The notes under the pieces were generated by a model. It had not been told where the DNA came from. It saw only the letters and a program-made list of their open reading frames with translations, and searched no databases. The position numbers and the translations under genes were made by a program. 34,275 nt of DNA from an archaeon (lineage in GTDB: Archaea; Thermoproteota; Nitrososphaeria; Conexivisphaerales; DTJL01), in assembly GCA_021811935.1 (NCBI GenBank), contig JAKAPW010000008.1, positions 1 through 34,275 on the forward strand, read 5' to 3'. This document shows, piece after piece, positions 8,278-16,861 of this stretch. Position 1 is the first letter of the stretch. Every line of letters begins with the position of its first letter.

Positions 8278-9012
8278 ATGCGCCCCCAGCGCGGCAGGCC
8301 CCCCGGCCCGGGAGAGGCGGGTAGGCTACCGGCCAGGTCCCAGTTCGCCAGGCGGCTCGACGCGGCGGCCGAGGAAGGCTACCAGGACAAGCACCCGTTC
8401 GCGCTGCTCCTGAACGCCGGAAAGCTGACGAAACGGCAGCTGCGGGGATGGATAGTGAACTGGTTCTATTTCGAGAAGAGCGTCCCCCAGAAGGACGCCG
8501 CGATAATATCCAACTGCCCCCACCCGGAGGCGAGGAGGCTCTGGATGACCAGGATCCTGGAGCACGACGGCTACGGCAGCCACGAGGGGGCGCGGGAGGG
8601 CTGGATAAGGCTCGGCGAAGCGGCGGGGCTCGCCCGCCGGGCGCTGGAGGAGGCGGAGTACCTGCCGGGGGTGGTCGACGCCGTGGACGGATACATCCTG
8701 TTCGCCAGGCGGTCGACCTGGATCGAGGGGGTGGCCGCCTCGCTGACCCAGAGGAACCTTCCGAGGCTGATAGAGGCGAGGCTCGCTGCCTTCCGCGACC
8801 ACTACGCCTGGGTCCGCCCCGAGGGGTTGGGATACTTCCACTCCCTCAAGACCATAGCGAAGAACGAAAGCCGGACGGCGCTGAACCTCGTCCTGAGATA
8901 CGCCACGACCCCGGAGGACGAGCGGCGGGCCGTCGAAGCCGTGGCCAGGATGAACGGCGTGCTCGGGGCCATGCTGGACGCGATATACGAAGCCTACTGT
9001 CGCTCCGGCTAG
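8278..9012 (+). CDS. PqqC/TenA-superfamily protein (PqqC-like, catalytic residues diverged)
   Basis: QLRGWIVNWFYFEKSVPQKDAAIISNCPHPEARRLWMTRILEHDGYGSHEG...AVDGYILFARRSTWIEGVAASLTQ aligns by eye with PqqC; TATA 'ttctataag' about 28 nt upstream. Confidence 0.85.
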   Translation: MRPQRGRPPGPGEAGRLPARSQFARRLDAAAEEGYQDKHPFALLLNAGKLTKRQLRGWIVNWFYFEKSVPQKDAAIISNCPHPEARRLWMTRILEHDGYGSHEGAREGWIRLGEAAGLARRALEEAEYLPGVVDAVDGYILFARRSTWIEGVAASLTQRNLPRLIEARLAAFRDHYAWVRPEGLGYFHSLKTIAKNESRTALNLVLRYATTPEDERRAVEAVARMNGVLGAMLDAIYEAYCRSG

Positions 9013-9881
9013 CCCTTCCTGCGCCTGACACGGAACGCGCAGACGTCGGAGCCATGGTCGGCTTCCACGGACTCGTACCTGAGGCCGTACCTGGACTCCA
9101 CGACCCCGTCCAGCAGCCCCCTCGCGAAGGCGCAGGGCGCGTCCTCCCTGGCGCCGACCTCGAAGTACTCCGGGAACGAGACGACGAAGTCCGGACCCTG
9201 GTCGCGCGCGACGCCCATGGTACCCATCAGGTTCTCCTTCCAGTACGCCCCCATCCGGGCCAGCGTCTCTCCCAGGTTCCTCCCGCCGACCTTCGGCCCG
9301 ACGTCTTCTCGCCCCAGCAGCGCCCCGTATCTGTGCAGTATTTCGTCATGCTTCGTCCTGGAGGTCTTCCCAAGGGCGAGGAGGGCGTGGTACAGGAAGT
9401 TGACCGCCCATGGACCCAGCTTCGCGTCCCCTTCCAGCCTGAGCTCGAGCCTCTTCCTCTCGAAGAGGTCGGAGAGCGCGTCGACGTGCCTCCTGTCGGA
9501 CTCCACGGCGGGGACGGCCAGCAGCGCCCCCCGCTTCAGCGCATACGACCTGCTCTCCACCCCTCCCCTGACGGTGCGGACGGAGGCGGCGTCCACGACC
9601 CCCCTCTGCAGGAGCTTCTGCAGCTGGTAGTGGACCGTCGACTTCGATACGTGCAGCTTCCTTACGAGCTCCGTCAGGGTGAAAGGCTGCTCGAGCAGCA
9701 TGTTCACTATGGCGTCCCTGACCTCTCCCTTGGGCGTCGACCGCCCCGACCTCCTGGCAGGCCTTGGCAAGCCCCTCGCCTTTGGGCGGGCGGGCGTATA
9801 TGAGGGCTCCGCGGCCCGCGCCACCGGCCGGTCGAAGGCCCCGGAGGGCCGCCGTGCTTGGCCGTTCGTCTCCGTCGGCAC
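9009..9881 (-). CDS. ArsR-like winged-HTH regulator with C-terminal V4R-like sensor domain
   Basis: VRDAIVNMLLEQPFTLTELVRKLHVSKSTVHYQLQKLLQRGVV (wHTH); C-terminus ARGLLDGVVESRYGLRYESVEADHGSDVCAFRV resembles V4R. Start GTG 9881 is tentative. Confidence 0.65.
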   Translation of the reverse strand: MPTETNGQARRPSGAFDRPVARAAEPSYTPARPKARGLPRPARRSGRSTPKGEVRDAIVNMLLEQPFTLTELVRKLHVSKSTVHYQLQKLLQRGVVDAASVRTVRGGVESRSYALKRGALLAVPAVESDRRHVDALSDLFERKRLELRLEGDAKLGPWAVNFLYHALLALGKTSRTKHDEILHRYGALLGREDVGPKVGGRNLGETLARMGAYWKENLMGTMGVARDQGPDFVVSFPEYFEVGAREDAPCAFARGLLDGVVESRYGLRYESVEADHGSDVCAFRVRRRKG

Positions 9882-9945
9882 CTCGCCGTTCCGGGTACGG
9901 TGCTCGTGGCGCAGGCGACCGCCATGGGGGATATGACGAAGCCCT

Positions 9946-10833
9946 TCAGGCCGAGGAGAGTATCCTCCTGGCCAGCTTGTAGTGGAGCAGGTCGACCAGC
10001 TGGCCGTCCACCTTGACGGCCCCCCTGCCTCGTCCGGCTGCCTCCTCGTAGGCCGCCTTGACCCTCTCCGCCCACTCCCTCTCCCTTTCGTCCGCCCGGT
10101 AAAGCCTGTTCGCCGCGCCCACCTGGGCCGGGTGGACCACCATCCTCCCGGAATACCCGAGCCTCCTCCCCAGCCGGCAGTCCCCCTCAAAGGAGGGGGC
10201 GTCGGAGACGTCCATGTAGACGCCGTCGATGGCGGGGAGGCCCACGGCCCGCGCCTCCATGGGGATGAGGGAGCGGGGGAGGCCGTATTCCATGCCTTCC
10301 TTCGACCAGAGCAGCCCCATGTCCATAGCGTAGTCCCCGGGGCCGAGCCCCACCGCGGAGAGCCTCAAGGTCGACGAGCATATCTCCTTCAGGTTGCTGC
10401 ACCCGGCCGCGCTCTCCACCAGAGGCACGAGCGACACGCTCCCCTCCCGGAGCCCCTTGGCCGACTCTTCGCGCGCGATGCTGTCTGCGGCGCGCTTTGC
10501 ATCGCCTCCGTCCCTGGCCTTCGGCAGGAAGACGGCGCAGACCCCTTCCATCACGGCCTGGCGCACGTCCGCGTCAAAATGGGGAGAGCCGTACGGGTTC
10601 ACCCTCACCATCACCGGAAGGAGGCCGGCCAGCGCCTTAACGGACTCCTGGAGCTCGCCCCTGGCCCTGCCCTTCTCGGCTTCCGGCACCGCGTCCTCCA
10701 GGTCGACCACCACGGCGCCGGGCCTCTCCCCGGGGGGCATCTCCGACACCTTCGAAACGAACCTCCTGTTGCCGCTGGGGACGAACAGGTAACTCCTGAT
10801 CGCCCCGAAGTCCGGCCCGCCGGTCATCTTCAT
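9946..10833 (-). CDS. CitE/HpcH (HpcH/HpaI aldolase/citrate lyase beta) family protein
   Basis: RSYLFVPSGNRRFVSKV, GAVVVDLEDAVPEAEKGRAR, VMVRVNP, GCSNLKEI, GRMVVHPAQV; 4-nt ATGA overlap with lipB. Confidence 0.92.
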   Translation of the reverse strand: MKMTGGPDFGAIRSYLFVPSGNRRFVSKVSEMPPGERPGAVVVDLEDAVPEAEKGRARGELQESVKALAGLLPVMVRVNPYGSPHFDADVRQAVMEGVCAVFLPKARDGGDAKRAADSIAREESAKGLREGSVSLVPLVESAAGCSNLKEICSSTLRLSAVGLGPGDYAMDMGLLWSKEGMEYGLPRSLIPMEARAVGLPAIDGVYMDVSDAPSFEGDCRLGRRLGYSGRMVVHPAQVGAANRLYRADEREREWAERVKAAYEEAAGRGRGAVKVDGQLVDLLHYKLARRILSSA

Positions 10834-11438
10834 CCCCCCGCTTCAGGCCGCCGCGCGAAGACCGCGGGGAACTCCCGGGCCACGTCCCGCTTCACCCGGT
10901 CGAAGTCCTGCCTCTCCCCGAGCAGGTCCTCCATCGACGTCATCACCTCCGGGTCCAGGCCGCAGGGCATGATGAGCCGGAAATAGCTCAGGTCCGTGTT
11001 GACGTTGAGGGCGAACCCGTGGTAGGCCACCCAGTTCGTCACGGCCACCCCGACGGATGCGAGCTTCTTCTCCCCCGCCCAGACCCCCGCGTGCCCCTCC
11101 TTCCTGCCGGCCCCGATTCCGTACCCCTCCACGGCCCTGATCAGCACCTCCTCCAGCGCCCTCACGTGCCCTCTCACGTCCTGGTCCTTCAGCTTCATTA
11201 TCGGGTAGCCCACGAGCTGCCCGGGCCCGTGGTAGGTGGCGTCTCCCCCCCGCTCGACGGAGTAGACGGGTATCTTCTGCTCCCCAAGGTTCTGCCGGCT
11301 CGTCTTCCGGCCCAGCGTGATTACGTGGTCGTGCTCCACCAGGATGAGCGTGTCGGCCGCGGCGTCGGCAGAGCGCAGGGAGACCAGCCTCTTCTGCAGC
11401 TCCCACACCTCGCCGTACTCCCTCCTCCCCAGGTCCAT
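10830..11438 (-). CDS. lipB: Lipoyl(octanoyl) transferase
   Basis: TLILVEHDHVITLGRKTSRQNL, VERGGDATYHGPGQLVGYPIMKL, KKLASVGVAVTNWVAYHGFALNVNTDLSYFRLIMPCGL. Confidence 0.94.
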   Translation of the reverse strand: MDLGRREYGEVWELQKRLVSLRSADAAADTLILVEHDHVITLGRKTSRQNLGEQKIPVYSVERGGDATYHGPGQLVGYPIMKLKDQDVRGHVRALEEVLIRAVEGYGIGAGRKEGHAGVWAGEKKLASVGVAVTNWVAYHGFALNVNTDLSYFRLIMPCGLDPEVMTSMEDLLGERQDFDRVKRDVAREFPAVFARRPEAGG

Positions 11439-11449
11439 CGTGTCCAACC

Positions 11450-12835
11450 CTACTTCCCCCCCAGCCTGAGCTGGTGTATCGGCCTCCCGGCGGCCACCTC
11501 CGCCGCCTCCATCAGCGCCTCCGGCAGGGTCGGGTGGGGGTGGACCGTCGCCGCAATGTCTTGCACCGTCGCGCCCATCTGTATGGCCAGGGCGGCCTCC
11601 CCTATCAGGTTGGACGCGTCCGCCCCGACGATGTGCACGCCCAGCACCAGCCCCGTCCCGGCGTCGGAGATGACCTTCACGAAGCCCTCGGCCTCCCCGG
11701 CCGCCAGCGCCCTCCCCAGCGCTGCGAAGGAGAACCTCGTCCGCCTGACGTCCGGACCGTCCCTGAGGCCCGCGCTCGCTATCTCGGGGTCGGTGAATAT
11801 GGTCTCGGGCATGCACTTCCAGTCCGCCTCCGACGGGAGCCCGGCCGCCACCTCCGCGGCGACGATCCCCTCCCTGGACGCCTTGTGCGCCAGCATGGGC
11901 GGCCCGCGGACGTCCCCGATAGCGTATATGCCTTCGACGCTGGTCCTCATGCGCCCGTCGGCCACTATGAACCCGTTCCCGTCCGTCGCGACGCCCAGCT
12001 TCTCCAGGTTCAGCCCCTCGGTCACGGGACGCCTGCCCACGGAGAGGACCACCTTGTCGGCCGTCACCTCCACCCTCCCCTCCGGCGTCTCGACCGTGGC
12101 CCTGACTTCGTCCCCACCGCCGGCGGAAAGCACCCTGGACCTCGTGTAGACCCTGACGCCCTTCCCTTCCAGCCCGCGTTGTACCACCCTGACCAGCTCG
12201 CCGTCCGTCCCCGGGAGCAGCTGGTCCGTCAGCTCCACCACGGTCACCTCGCTGCCCAGCTTCTGGTATATCGTGGCCGTCTCCATGCCTATGACGCCGC
12301 CGCCGACGATCAGGATCCGGCGGGGCACCGACCGGAGCCCCAGCGCCTCCCGCGAGCTTATGACCCGCTTCCCGTCGAAGGCCAGCCCGGGCAGCTCCGC
12401 GGGCCGGCTCCCCGTCGCTATCACCATCTTCCCGGCAAGTATCTCCTCCCCGCCGCCTTCGACCGTCACCCTCCCCTTCTCCTCCACCCGGGCCTTCCCC
12501 CTGACGACCGAGACGCCGTACCCCCTGCAGAGCCGCTCGATGCCGGAGACGAGCGTGTCCACCACCCCCTGCTTCCACCCCTGGGCGGCGGCGAGGTCGA
12601 ACTCCGCCTTCCCGGCCTTCACCCCCATCCCCTCGGCCGACCTGGCCCTGTCGTACAGCTTCGAGACGGTCACCAGGGACTTGGACGGTATGCAGCCGTA
12701 GTTCAGGCACTCGCCCCCCATCCTGTCCTTCTCCACCACCGCCGTCTTCAGCCCGAGCTGGGAGGCCCTTATGGCGCAGACGTAGCCTCCGGGCCCACCG
12801 CCTATGACCACCAGGTCTACTTGCGTCATCTCCAA
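11450..12835 (-). CDS. lpdA: Dihydrolipoyl dehydrogenase
   Basis: VVIGGGPGGYVCAIRASQLGLKTAVVEKDRMGGECLNYGCIPSKSL (redox CxxxxC), ILIVGGGVIGMETA, C-terminal HPHPTLPEALMEAA. Confidence 0.97.
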   Translation of the reverse strand: MEMTQVDLVVIGGGPGGYVCAIRASQLGLKTAVVEKDRMGGECLNYGCIPSKSLVTVSKLYDRARSAEGMGVKAGKAEFDLAAAQGWKQGVVDTLVSGIERLCRGYGVSVVRGKARVEEKGRVTVEGGGEEILAGKMVIATGSRPAELPGLAFDGKRVISSREALGLRSVPRRILIVGGGVIGMETATIYQKLGSEVTVVELTDQLLPGTDGELVRVVQRGLEGKGVRVYTRSRVLSAGGGDEVRATVETPEGRVEVTADKVVLSVGRRPVTEGLNLEKLGVATDGNGFIVADGRMRTSVEGIYAIGDVRGPPMLAHKASREGIVAAEVAAGLPSEADWKCMPETIFTDPEIASAGLRDGPDVRRTRFSFAALGRALAAGEAEGFVKVISDAGTGLVLGVHIVGADASNLIGEAALAIQMGATVQDIAATVHPHPTLPEALMEAAEVAAGRPIHQLRLGGK

Positions 12836-12858
12836 CGACTTCCTGCGCAGGGCGCCTC

Positions 12859-13140
12859 TCAGGCGGGGCGGTCCGCCGGCGGCCCGTCGTCCGGCAGCAT
12901 CTCCGCCATGGCGTCGCCGGCCCTGGCCACCCTGCCCTCGCCCAGCAGTATGCGCAGCACGGTGCCGTCGCTCGGCGCGGGCACCTGGACGTTCACCTTG
13001 TCGGTCACCACCTCCACCATTGCCTGGTCCCGCCTGACCCTGTCACCTTCCCCCACGAGCCACTTCACTATCTCCCCTTCGCCTATGTCCGGCAGCTTCA
13101 GCTGGAACGTCGCTCCACCGCGGGGTCCAGGGGGCGTCAC
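12859..13140 (-). CDS. Stand-alone lipoyl-domain protein (E2-type lipoyl domain only)
   Basis: FQLKLPDIGEGEIVKWLVGEGDRVRRDQAMVEVVTDKVNVQVPAPSDGTVLRILLGEGRVARAGDAMAEMLPDDGPPADRPA*; GTG start with TATA-like 'tcttatttg' about 27 nt upstream. Confidence 0.85.
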   Translation of the reverse strand: MTPPGPRGGATFQLKLPDIGEGEIVKWLVGEGDRVRRDQAMVEVVTDKVNVQVPAPSDGTVLRILLGEGRVARAGDAMAEMLPDDGPPADRPA

Positions 13141-13692
13141 GAACGAAAGCTGCCCGGAGCAACAAATAAGAGTTTCCTTCTGTCCGAATGTCGGACAAAA
13201 CCATGCGATGTCGCCAGGCCCGATGGAGAATTGCGCGCTGTCCATCCTCTTCCGGGTTATCGACCGTCCGAGCGTCTTCTTGTCGGCCCTGACTCCGAAC
13301 TCTCCCATATCGCTCCTCCGGATAGCGCGCGCCGTCACGAACGCCTTCCTGATCGCGCCGGCGTTGCCGCCTCTCAGGTCTTTGGCGCCATGCTCTGGTA
13401 GCGCTTTGAAATCGGAAGGGGCTGGCCCTTGTCGTCCCGGGAGACGCCGCTTCGGCCAGATATGCTCCACATCCCTCGGCCAGAAACCAAACCATGCGTC
13501 CCGCATGTCGAGCTTGGAACGCTTGACTGCTGCAGACCGCGGACCGGCACACCCGCCTGGAGTCCGGCGACCGCGAATCTCAAAGGCAAGGACGAGAAGC
13601 AGGGTTGAAAAGGTCCGGGCGCATAGAAGCATCGTGCCGCAGAAGCCGGCAAGAAGCATAGACGCCTGCATTTCGGCCGTCCCAGAAAAAGT

Positions 13693-13803
13693 TCAACCGA
13701 AGCTGAGAGAGGTAAGGGCAGCCGTCAGGGAAGCAACTCCGACTGCAACCGAAAGCGTAAGCCACAGAATCCCCCACTGTAGTCGCATGTCCATTTCCGC
13801 CAT
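13693..13803 (-). CDS. Small predicted single-TM ORF (36 aa), possibly the 5' part of a disrupted gene
   Basis: MAEMDMRLQWGILWLTLSVAVGVASLTAALTSLSFG*; the same frame continues after the TGA. Confidence 0.25.
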   Translation of the reverse strand: MAEMDMRLQWGILWLTLSVAVGVASLTAALTSLSFG

Positions 13804-13886
13804 GTATGCAGGCGTTAAGACTAAACCCCCTTTTCTACGGGCACAGTTGTCGTCTTGTCCAGAAAAGTAGATTGGAAAGCCGAAGC

Positions 13887-15164
13887 TCAGGCTGCGCTGC
13901 CGTTGACCTTCTGAAATGCAAGATTTGTATCTGCCGTAGGTAGGTACATTACTTCCCTACCAGCTTCTTTCCTTCTGACCAAGTCGAAATAGCAAAGTTT
14001 CTCGAGCGCGTGCCTGAATGCCGGTTGGCTGTTGAAGTTGTAGTCCTTGAACTCTCCTTGATACACTTTCATTTTGCTTACCATTCTTTCGAGAACCCTA
14101 ATCCAATTTGTCTGTATGTTGAGCCCTTCAATCCTTCGCCTTGCCTCGCCTATCAAAATATTCCTTGCGGCGGTTCCGGTTATCGTCTTGGCGCTGGGAA
14201 CTGTCGCGTGATACTCGAAAATCATGTCGGTAAGCTTCTTGAATATCGCTCTCACCTCTCCATCTGACAATTTGTACAACCATGATACAATCTCGTCCGG
14301 AACCGGTGCTTTTGCGCCTCCTTTTCCATACTTGCTCGCACGTACGTCGATGGCTTTCTTGACCTCATCCAACGAAAGCGGATTCAACTTAACAGGCGGA
14401 CCGGTCAGGATTTCGCTGACTCGGTGTGCTCTATTCTCTAATGCGTGGACGAATCCCTCCTTGGCAATCAGAACCCACCAGACGCCTTTCTTGGCGAAGG
14501 TTATCATGTAGTCGCGAACCACGTTCATGAAGTTGGCGGCGGACTCGTCGTCCAGCATGTCGAGGTTGTTGACTGGTATTATGAACTTCGACCAGCCGAG
14601 CTTGCTGGCCGCATCGAACCATTTCCCTGCTGTGTTAAGTATGCTTGGCATTGCGGGAAGTAGCGGCGAAGACGGTGCGGCCGTTTTTCCAGCTCCCCCT
14701 TGTCCGCCCAACAGACCGACACCGAGACCGCCCGAAAAACTCCATCCGGAATTTAACATCTGTGTGACCATGGCTTTCCCAGCCTTCAAGTACGGGTCTC
14801 CGTCGGCCGCGCGGGGGTTGGACAGTTCAAGAGACCCCATGCAGGTAGAAAAGGCGGACAGTACGAAGCCTATTGGGTCGGTGTTTGGCAGGACTTGGAG
14901 TACCTGGAATGACGGGAGGCACGATTTTGACTGCCACCTGTCGTACTGAACTACGTTGACGAAACTTGTTTTTCCTACGCCTGCCCGCCCTTCGACAACA
15001 GTGACCCCCCCGGCGTCGCTTTCGATCGGCGCGACAAGCCTCGGAAGCTCGGCATCCCTTCCAACGAACAGAGCCCTGTCTTCCTTGTTCACTGCGAGCG
15101 GGAGGAAGTCATATGGGTTCTTCCTGAACCCAAACCATTCCCATACGTTCTCGCCTTCTGGCAT
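13887..15164 (-). CDS. AAA+/STAND-like P-loop ATPase with C-terminal winged-helix-like region
   Basis: LFVGRDAELPRLV, Walker A VEGRAGVGKTSFVN, Walker B-like KFIIPVNNLDML, Arg-rich ENRAHRVSEI; TATA 'tttatataaat' about 26 nt upstream of ATG 15164. Confidence 0.85.
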   Translation of the reverse strand: MPEGENVWEWFGFRKNPYDFLPLAVNKEDRALFVGRDAELPRLVAPIESDAGGVTVVEGRAGVGKTSFVNVVQYDRWQSKSCLPSFQVLQVLPNTDPIGFVLSAFSTCMGSLELSNPRAADGDPYLKAGKAMVTQMLNSGWSFSGGLGVGLLGGQGGAGKTAAPSSPLLPAMPSILNTAGKWFDAASKLGWSKFIIPVNNLDMLDDESAANFMNVVRDYMITFAKKGVWWVLIAKEGFVHALENRAHRVSEILTGPPVKLNPLSLDEVKKAIDVRASKYGKGGAKAPVPDEIVSWLYKLSDGEVRAIFKKLTDMIFEYHATVPSAKTITGTAARNILIGEARRRIEGLNIQTNWIRVLERMVSKMKVYQGEFKDYNFNSQPAFRHALEKLCYFDLVRRKEAGREVMYLPTADTNLAFQKVNGSAA

Positions 15165-15256
15165 ACGAGTGATTCAAACAGACCATTTATATAAAGTTTC
15201 CAACTTTATAAAATGGAAGACAGGCAATTGTTTATACCACGAGGGCAAGACTGGGA

Positions 15257-15385
15257 ATGAGGTCAAGGAAAATAGTCGGCTCGATCAGCGACAGGAGGGC
15301 GGAGGCAGAGATACGTTACATTTTCATCAAATCCCTTCCGGCCCATCCTGAAATAGCACGGAATGAGCTCCGGCCGGCCGAATAA
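15257..15385 (+). CDS. Small hypothetical ORF (42 aa) divergent from the AAA+ gene
   Basis: MRSRKIVGSISDRRAEAEIRYIFIKSLPAHPEIARNELRPAE*; TATA-like 'tttatacc' about 24 nt upstream. Short and unverified. Confidence 0.25.
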   Translation: MRSRKIVGSISDRRAEAEIRYIFIKSLPAHPEIARNELRPAE

Positions 15386-15505
15386 GCTCAGCTCTTGCTC
15401 CAGTGTGACGCACGCTCGGGCGCAAACCCTCATCCTGGAAAAAAGTCCCGGTGTCCACAGAACTTCCGGTAAAATGCCTGGACCCTTCGGCGAAGAGTGC
15501 GCGGC

Positions 15506-15825
15506 TTACTGGAGGAGCTGGTAGATGCTCAGGCGATTGCCATCAGGTCTCTGAAGTCGGCATACCGAACGACTCCTGGAACTTCTTGCACCTCGTCGAG
15601 TTCTGTCCCGAGCTTCTCCAGTCTCTCGCGGGCGAGGTCACCGACTCCAATGCGGAATGTCCGTCGGGTGGGAGCGACACTGCTCTGGCTCGGCTGTAGC
15701 CAACAGCCTCAAGAATGCTTGGGACGGGTTTGAGGTCCGGTTTCTTTCCCAGCAGATGTTCATACCACTTCTTGGATTTTGAAAGTTCGCGCCGGGATGC
15801 CGACGGTAACTTCAGTGACGTTCAT
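15506..15825 (-). pseudogene. VOC/glyoxalase family pseudogene with multiple frameshifts
   Basis: Successive frames: MNVTEVTVGIPA; SKSKKWYEHLLGKKPDLKPVPSILEAVG; RTFRIGVGDLARERLEKLGTELDEVQEVPGVVRYADFRD; PDGNRLSIYQLLQ*. Together they rebuild a VOC-fold protein. Confidence 0.75.
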
Positions 15826-15849
15826 GTCGGTACCGTTTTCTTCGCGGAT

Positions 15850-16782
15850 TTATTTGATGCTGACTGAGGTATGAGAGGATGCTCTTTGCGTACCAGTCTG
15901 GGGTTGCTCCCTACATGTCTGATGGCGGACGAAGAACTCCCCGGCCCTGTAACTGCTCCTGACCAGGGGGCCGGACGCGACATAGAGGAAGCCCATCCTC
16001 TCTCCCATCGCCCTGTACGCGTCGAACCTCTCCGGGCTCACGTATTCCGCCACGGGAAGGTGCCTTCTGGAGGGCCTCAGGTACTGGCCGACGGTGAGGA
16101 AGTCCACCCCGGCGTCCCTAAGGTGCTTCATCGTGAGCCGCACCTCCTCCTCCTCTTCCCCGAGGCCCACCATTATGGACGACTTCGTCATCATCCTTCC
16201 GTCCAGCTTCTTGACGTTCCTCAGGACGGAGAGCGACTGCCAGTACCCCGCCCGGGGGTCCCTGACCTTCGCTGTCAGGAACATCGTCGTCTCTATGTTG
16301 TGCGCCACCACGTCCGGCCCGGCGGAGACCACAGTCCTGAGCATGTCGATGTCGTTCTGGAAGTCGGGTATCAGCACCTCCACCATGATGCCCGGGCTGC
16401 GCCGCTTGACCTCGGTTATCGTCCTGGCAAAATGGGAGGCGCCGCCGTCCGGGAGGTCGTCCCTGTCCACGGACGTGAGTACCACGTAGGAGAGTTTCAT
16501 CTTCGACAGGGCGTATGCCACGTGCTCCGGCTCGAACCGGTCGACCAGGCCGTTTGGCTTGCCCGCCTTGACCATGCAGAACCTGCAGGCCCTGCTGCAG
16601 ACGTCGCCGAGCAGCATTATCGTCGCCGTGCCCGAGCCCCAGCACTCGTGCATGTTCGGGCAGCGAGCCTCCTCGCAGACGGTGTGCAGCCCCAGCTCCC
16701 CGAAGAGGCCCTTCAGCTTGGCGTACTCCTGGTCCTCCCTGGGCGTGACGGTCAGCCAGGCGGGTCTGGCCTCCCTCAGCAT
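15850..16782 (-). CDS. lipA: Lipoyl synthase (radical SAM)
   Basis: CEEARCPNMHECW, CSRACRFCMV (CxxxCxxC), TSVDRDDLPDGGA, GPLVRSSYRAGEF. Confidence 0.96.
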   Translation of the reverse strand: MLREARPAWLTVTPREDQEYAKLKGLFGELGLHTVCEEARCPNMHECWGSGTATIMLLGDVCSRACRFCMVKAGKPNGLVDRFEPEHVAYALSKMKLSYVVLTSVDRDDLPDGGASHFARTITEVKRRSPGIMVEVLIPDFQNDIDMLRTVVSAGPDVVAHNIETTMFLTAKVRDPRAGYWQSLSVLRNVKKLDGRMMTKSSIMVGLGEEEEEVRLTMKHLRDAGVDFLTVGQYLRPSRRHLPVAEYVSPERFDAYRAMGERMGFLYVASGPLVRSSYRAGEFFVRHQTCREQPQTGTQRASSHTSVSIK

Positions 16783-16861
16783 GGCCCGGACCTGGCGGGG
16801 CCGACCTTTAGCCTTATCGCGCCGCCAACGCTTATCAGCCCCGCCGCGCATCGGGCGGCTC

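Noticed and set aside
11474-13870. 798-aa plus-strand ORF antisense to lpdA/lipB region
   Set aside because: Low-complexity Arg/Pro/His composition, no recognisable motif, overlaps well-supported lpdA on the opposite strand.
14690-14720. Second GKT motif of the AAA+ protein as proof of a double-ATPase architecture
   Set aside because: It lies in a short Gly/Pro/Ser-rich stretch without its own Walker B; kept only as a point to test.
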